The notes under the pieces are model-generated. The model was not told the DNA's origin and did not search any database. It was given only the letters and a program-made list of their open reading frames with translations. From Clavulina sp. PMI_390 (taxonomy: Eukaryota > Basidiomycota > Agaricomycetes > Cantharellales > Hydnaceae), in contig WIDE01000180.1 of NCBI GenBank assembly GCA_015039315.1, forward strand, positions 1-34,227: a stretch of DNA of 34,227 nucleotides, given 5' to 3'. The stretch's first letter is position 1, and every line of letters starts with the position of its first letter. Below are positions 32,712 to 34,227 of the stretch, piece after piece. A program made the position numbers and the translations under genes.

Positions 32712-33596
32712 TTGTCTGCCAACTGCTGGCTAGTCTAACCAAATTTGTCTGAGAGCTTTGTGAATCATCCCAATGATTTGGGAGATGCTCTGAGAAGGTT
32801 TCATGCCGAGGTATCCAATCTCAACAAGAGAGAATACATTCACTAATATTAGAGAGAAAATAGATTCGGCAGCTGCTTAGAGACACTTCAAGGATTTCTG
32901 ATCCAGATCCACTAAAAAGGTTAGATTGTGATGTACTGTAATTTTATCAGCAGGAATCAGATGCAACAGATATTGCCCAATCATGACAGCAAGAGATCAT
33001 AGTTCACTAAGGTCTAGGTCTTAATTTTCAGAGCAAGAATCAGAGAACCAAGCCAGTAGCCTCATTCTAGTTGTTTTGGTGACCAATATTCAAGCAAGAC
33101 TTCTGGCATTCTGAGCGCAATAAACAACAAGATAGATTGGATCAAGTTAGCTGGGCTTGTCAATCGCGGTGGAGAAATCTGAAACCACTAATATTGAGGG
33201 AAATATTGATTATTTTCCCTATGCCACAAAACATGATATCGGCTTCATGGAACAGCATTAGCATAGCCATCCTCATAAACTTGGTATTTCACTATGGGAA
33301 TGGTTCGGTTCAGTCAATGCCAGTTCACCCAGTTCAGAGCAGGTTTGCCTCAGCTCACCTATCATGCAAACGCAAGACCAAACTAATGTGACAGGTCCAG
33401 TTTAGGTTCAGTTACAGCGGTTAGGTTCAGGTTTGGTTCCCAGTCCGGGACCTAACCACAGCACCACTAGCACCATGCATAGAGATGTAAACAAATAAAC
33501 AAAAAATCTACTTTTGGATCTGCAAACAATTTTCCACTAGCTATAGAATTGACAGAGATAAAGGCAAAACACTTCAGCTAAGGGGAATCAGACCAC
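32712..33596. other. AT-rich, CpG-poor stretch, no gene recognised
   Basis: Only short frames. Contains a tract of related GGTTCAG words (about 33303-33440: GGTTCGGTTCAG, CAGTTCACCCAGTTCAG, TTAGGTTCAGTTACAG, TTAGGTTCAGG). Probably decayed transposon sequence ending in the orphan terminus at 33597. Confidence 0.4.
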
Positions 33597-33643
33597 CCTC
33601 TGGGAATCAAAACCAAATCTCTGGGAAACAACTATACATGCAT
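33597..33643 (-). repeat. Orphan right end of the 6-kb element family
   Basis: Two units CTCTGGGAATCAAAAC and CTCTGGGAAACAACTATACATG match the right terminal array of the 26020-32081 element. No matching left end lies between it and 32526, so it is a truncated second copy. Confidence 0.6.
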
Positions 33644-33749
33644 AGAGAGGAGAATGGTGGTGTACACTTTTTGTGTATGCAAATTGTAACCTGAGGATGG
33701 AAATTGCAATGCCCCTAATACCACCAAAAATGATGGATTCCAAAACCAA

Positions 33750-34227
33750 TCAGGGTGTATAGCATTGGATCCAGTCAGTTCCAATGACCATTTTGTCAAC
33801 TTTTACATGGAGGAATGGGTGTGTATCTCTGCCAAGGATTGCAACCAGCTGCTTGTTGTAGGGTGGTGTATCATAGACTGCAGGGATCCAGAGGACAAGC
33901 TCCCCACCTGGCCCCTTCAGCCAACCATTTTGAATGACATTGTGCCATGATGATGGAGATATGAAGATGTGGAAAGAGTGATTATAACAAGGAACATTAA
34001 TGAATGATGTATGAAGACTTTGGGTTATGCTTTCAAGGGGAATGGTTTCATTAGAGCCAGAGACCAGGAGAGCTCCATCTGGTGAGAATGCCACAGAGGC
34101 AACTGAGTCATCATGGCCAGCAAGAGACACTTCTTTGGCTGTCTGGGACTGAGCATCCCACAGCCTGATGGTGTCGTCTGTAGAGCTAGAGGCCAAGAGA
34201 GCTCCATCTGGTGAGAATGCCACAGAT
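33750..34227 (-). CDS. C-terminal end of a WD40-repeat protein, probably NACHT-WD40, 5' part beyond the window
   Basis: The frame is open from the right edge to TGA at 33750-33752, about 158 codons. It contains two WD40 units (AFSPDGALLASSSTDDTIRLWD, then GHDDSVASVAFSPDGALLVSGS). The tail follows, with GWLKGPGGELVLWIP and a closing VIGTDWIQCYTP; this tail style is what I know from Agaricomycete NACHT-WD40 proteins. WD40 propellers act as ligand-sensing platforms in fungal NLRs. The second unit breaks after SGSNETI, where an unmarked intron or decay is possible. CpG is scarce. It is a separate gene from the one at the left edge. Confidence 0.75.
   Translation of the reverse strand, partial: SVAFSPDGALLASSSTDDTIRLWDAQSQTAKEVSLAGHDDSVASVAFSPDGALLVSGSNETIPLESITQSLHTSFINVPCYNHSFHIFISPSSWHNVIQNGWLKGPGGELVLWIPAVYDTPPYNKQLVAILGRDTHPFLHVKVDKMVIGTDWIQCYTP

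Overview
The window looks like an accessory, transposon-rich stretch of a filamentous basidiomycete (Agaricomycetes, possibly a Rhizoctonia/Ceratobasidium-type genome). The reasons are many 50-70 bp GT-AG introns, kinase/NACHT/WD40 genes of the fungal NLR type, a Plavaka-family transposase, a DUF6698-like protein, and strong CpG-to-TpG/CpA decay in repeats. The taxon is my inference from protein style; no database was searched.

Layout. (1) 1-3104, minus strand: a spliced kinase-like gene with a long disordered N-terminus, followed in the same reading frame by a NACHT NTPase module that runs off the left edge. A single TGA, or an optional 87-nt intron, separates them. (2) 3105-12316: about 9 kb with no gene I can defend; one weak two-exon ORF is listed. 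(3) 12317-32526: a nested repeat complex. Three head-to-tail copies (A, B, C) of one repeat with Helitron-like ends (5' TC, 3' CTAG, bounded by A and T) form the base layer. Copy B carries a 958-bp foldback/MITE-like element with 268-bp terminal inverted repeats. Copy C was split twice, by an 8.59-kb Plavaka transposon (16794-25380) and by a 6.06-kb CpG-depleted element (26020-32081) with inverted arrays of short subterminal repeats. The 6-kb element in turn contains five solo LTRs, each with its own 5-bp target duplication. (4) 32527-34227: a small gene fragment, an orphan end of the 6-kb family, and the 3' end of a second minus-strand WD40 gene running off the right edge.

How the parts work together. 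The Plavaka element looks complete: matching 25-bp TIRs, a GTTC target duplication, a 12-exon transposase of about 1324 aa in which all eleven introns keep the frame, and a divergent second gene (DUF6698-like). The rest of the complex is a record of insertion order. Two solo LTRs of one family differ mainly in that one keeps about 30 CpG sites and the other has none, which points to strong CpG-directed mutation or prolonged methylation-linked decay of repeats. The flanking NLR-type genes, CpG-poor in their NACHT and WD40 parts, fit the idea that NLR and transposon families share the same mutational environment.
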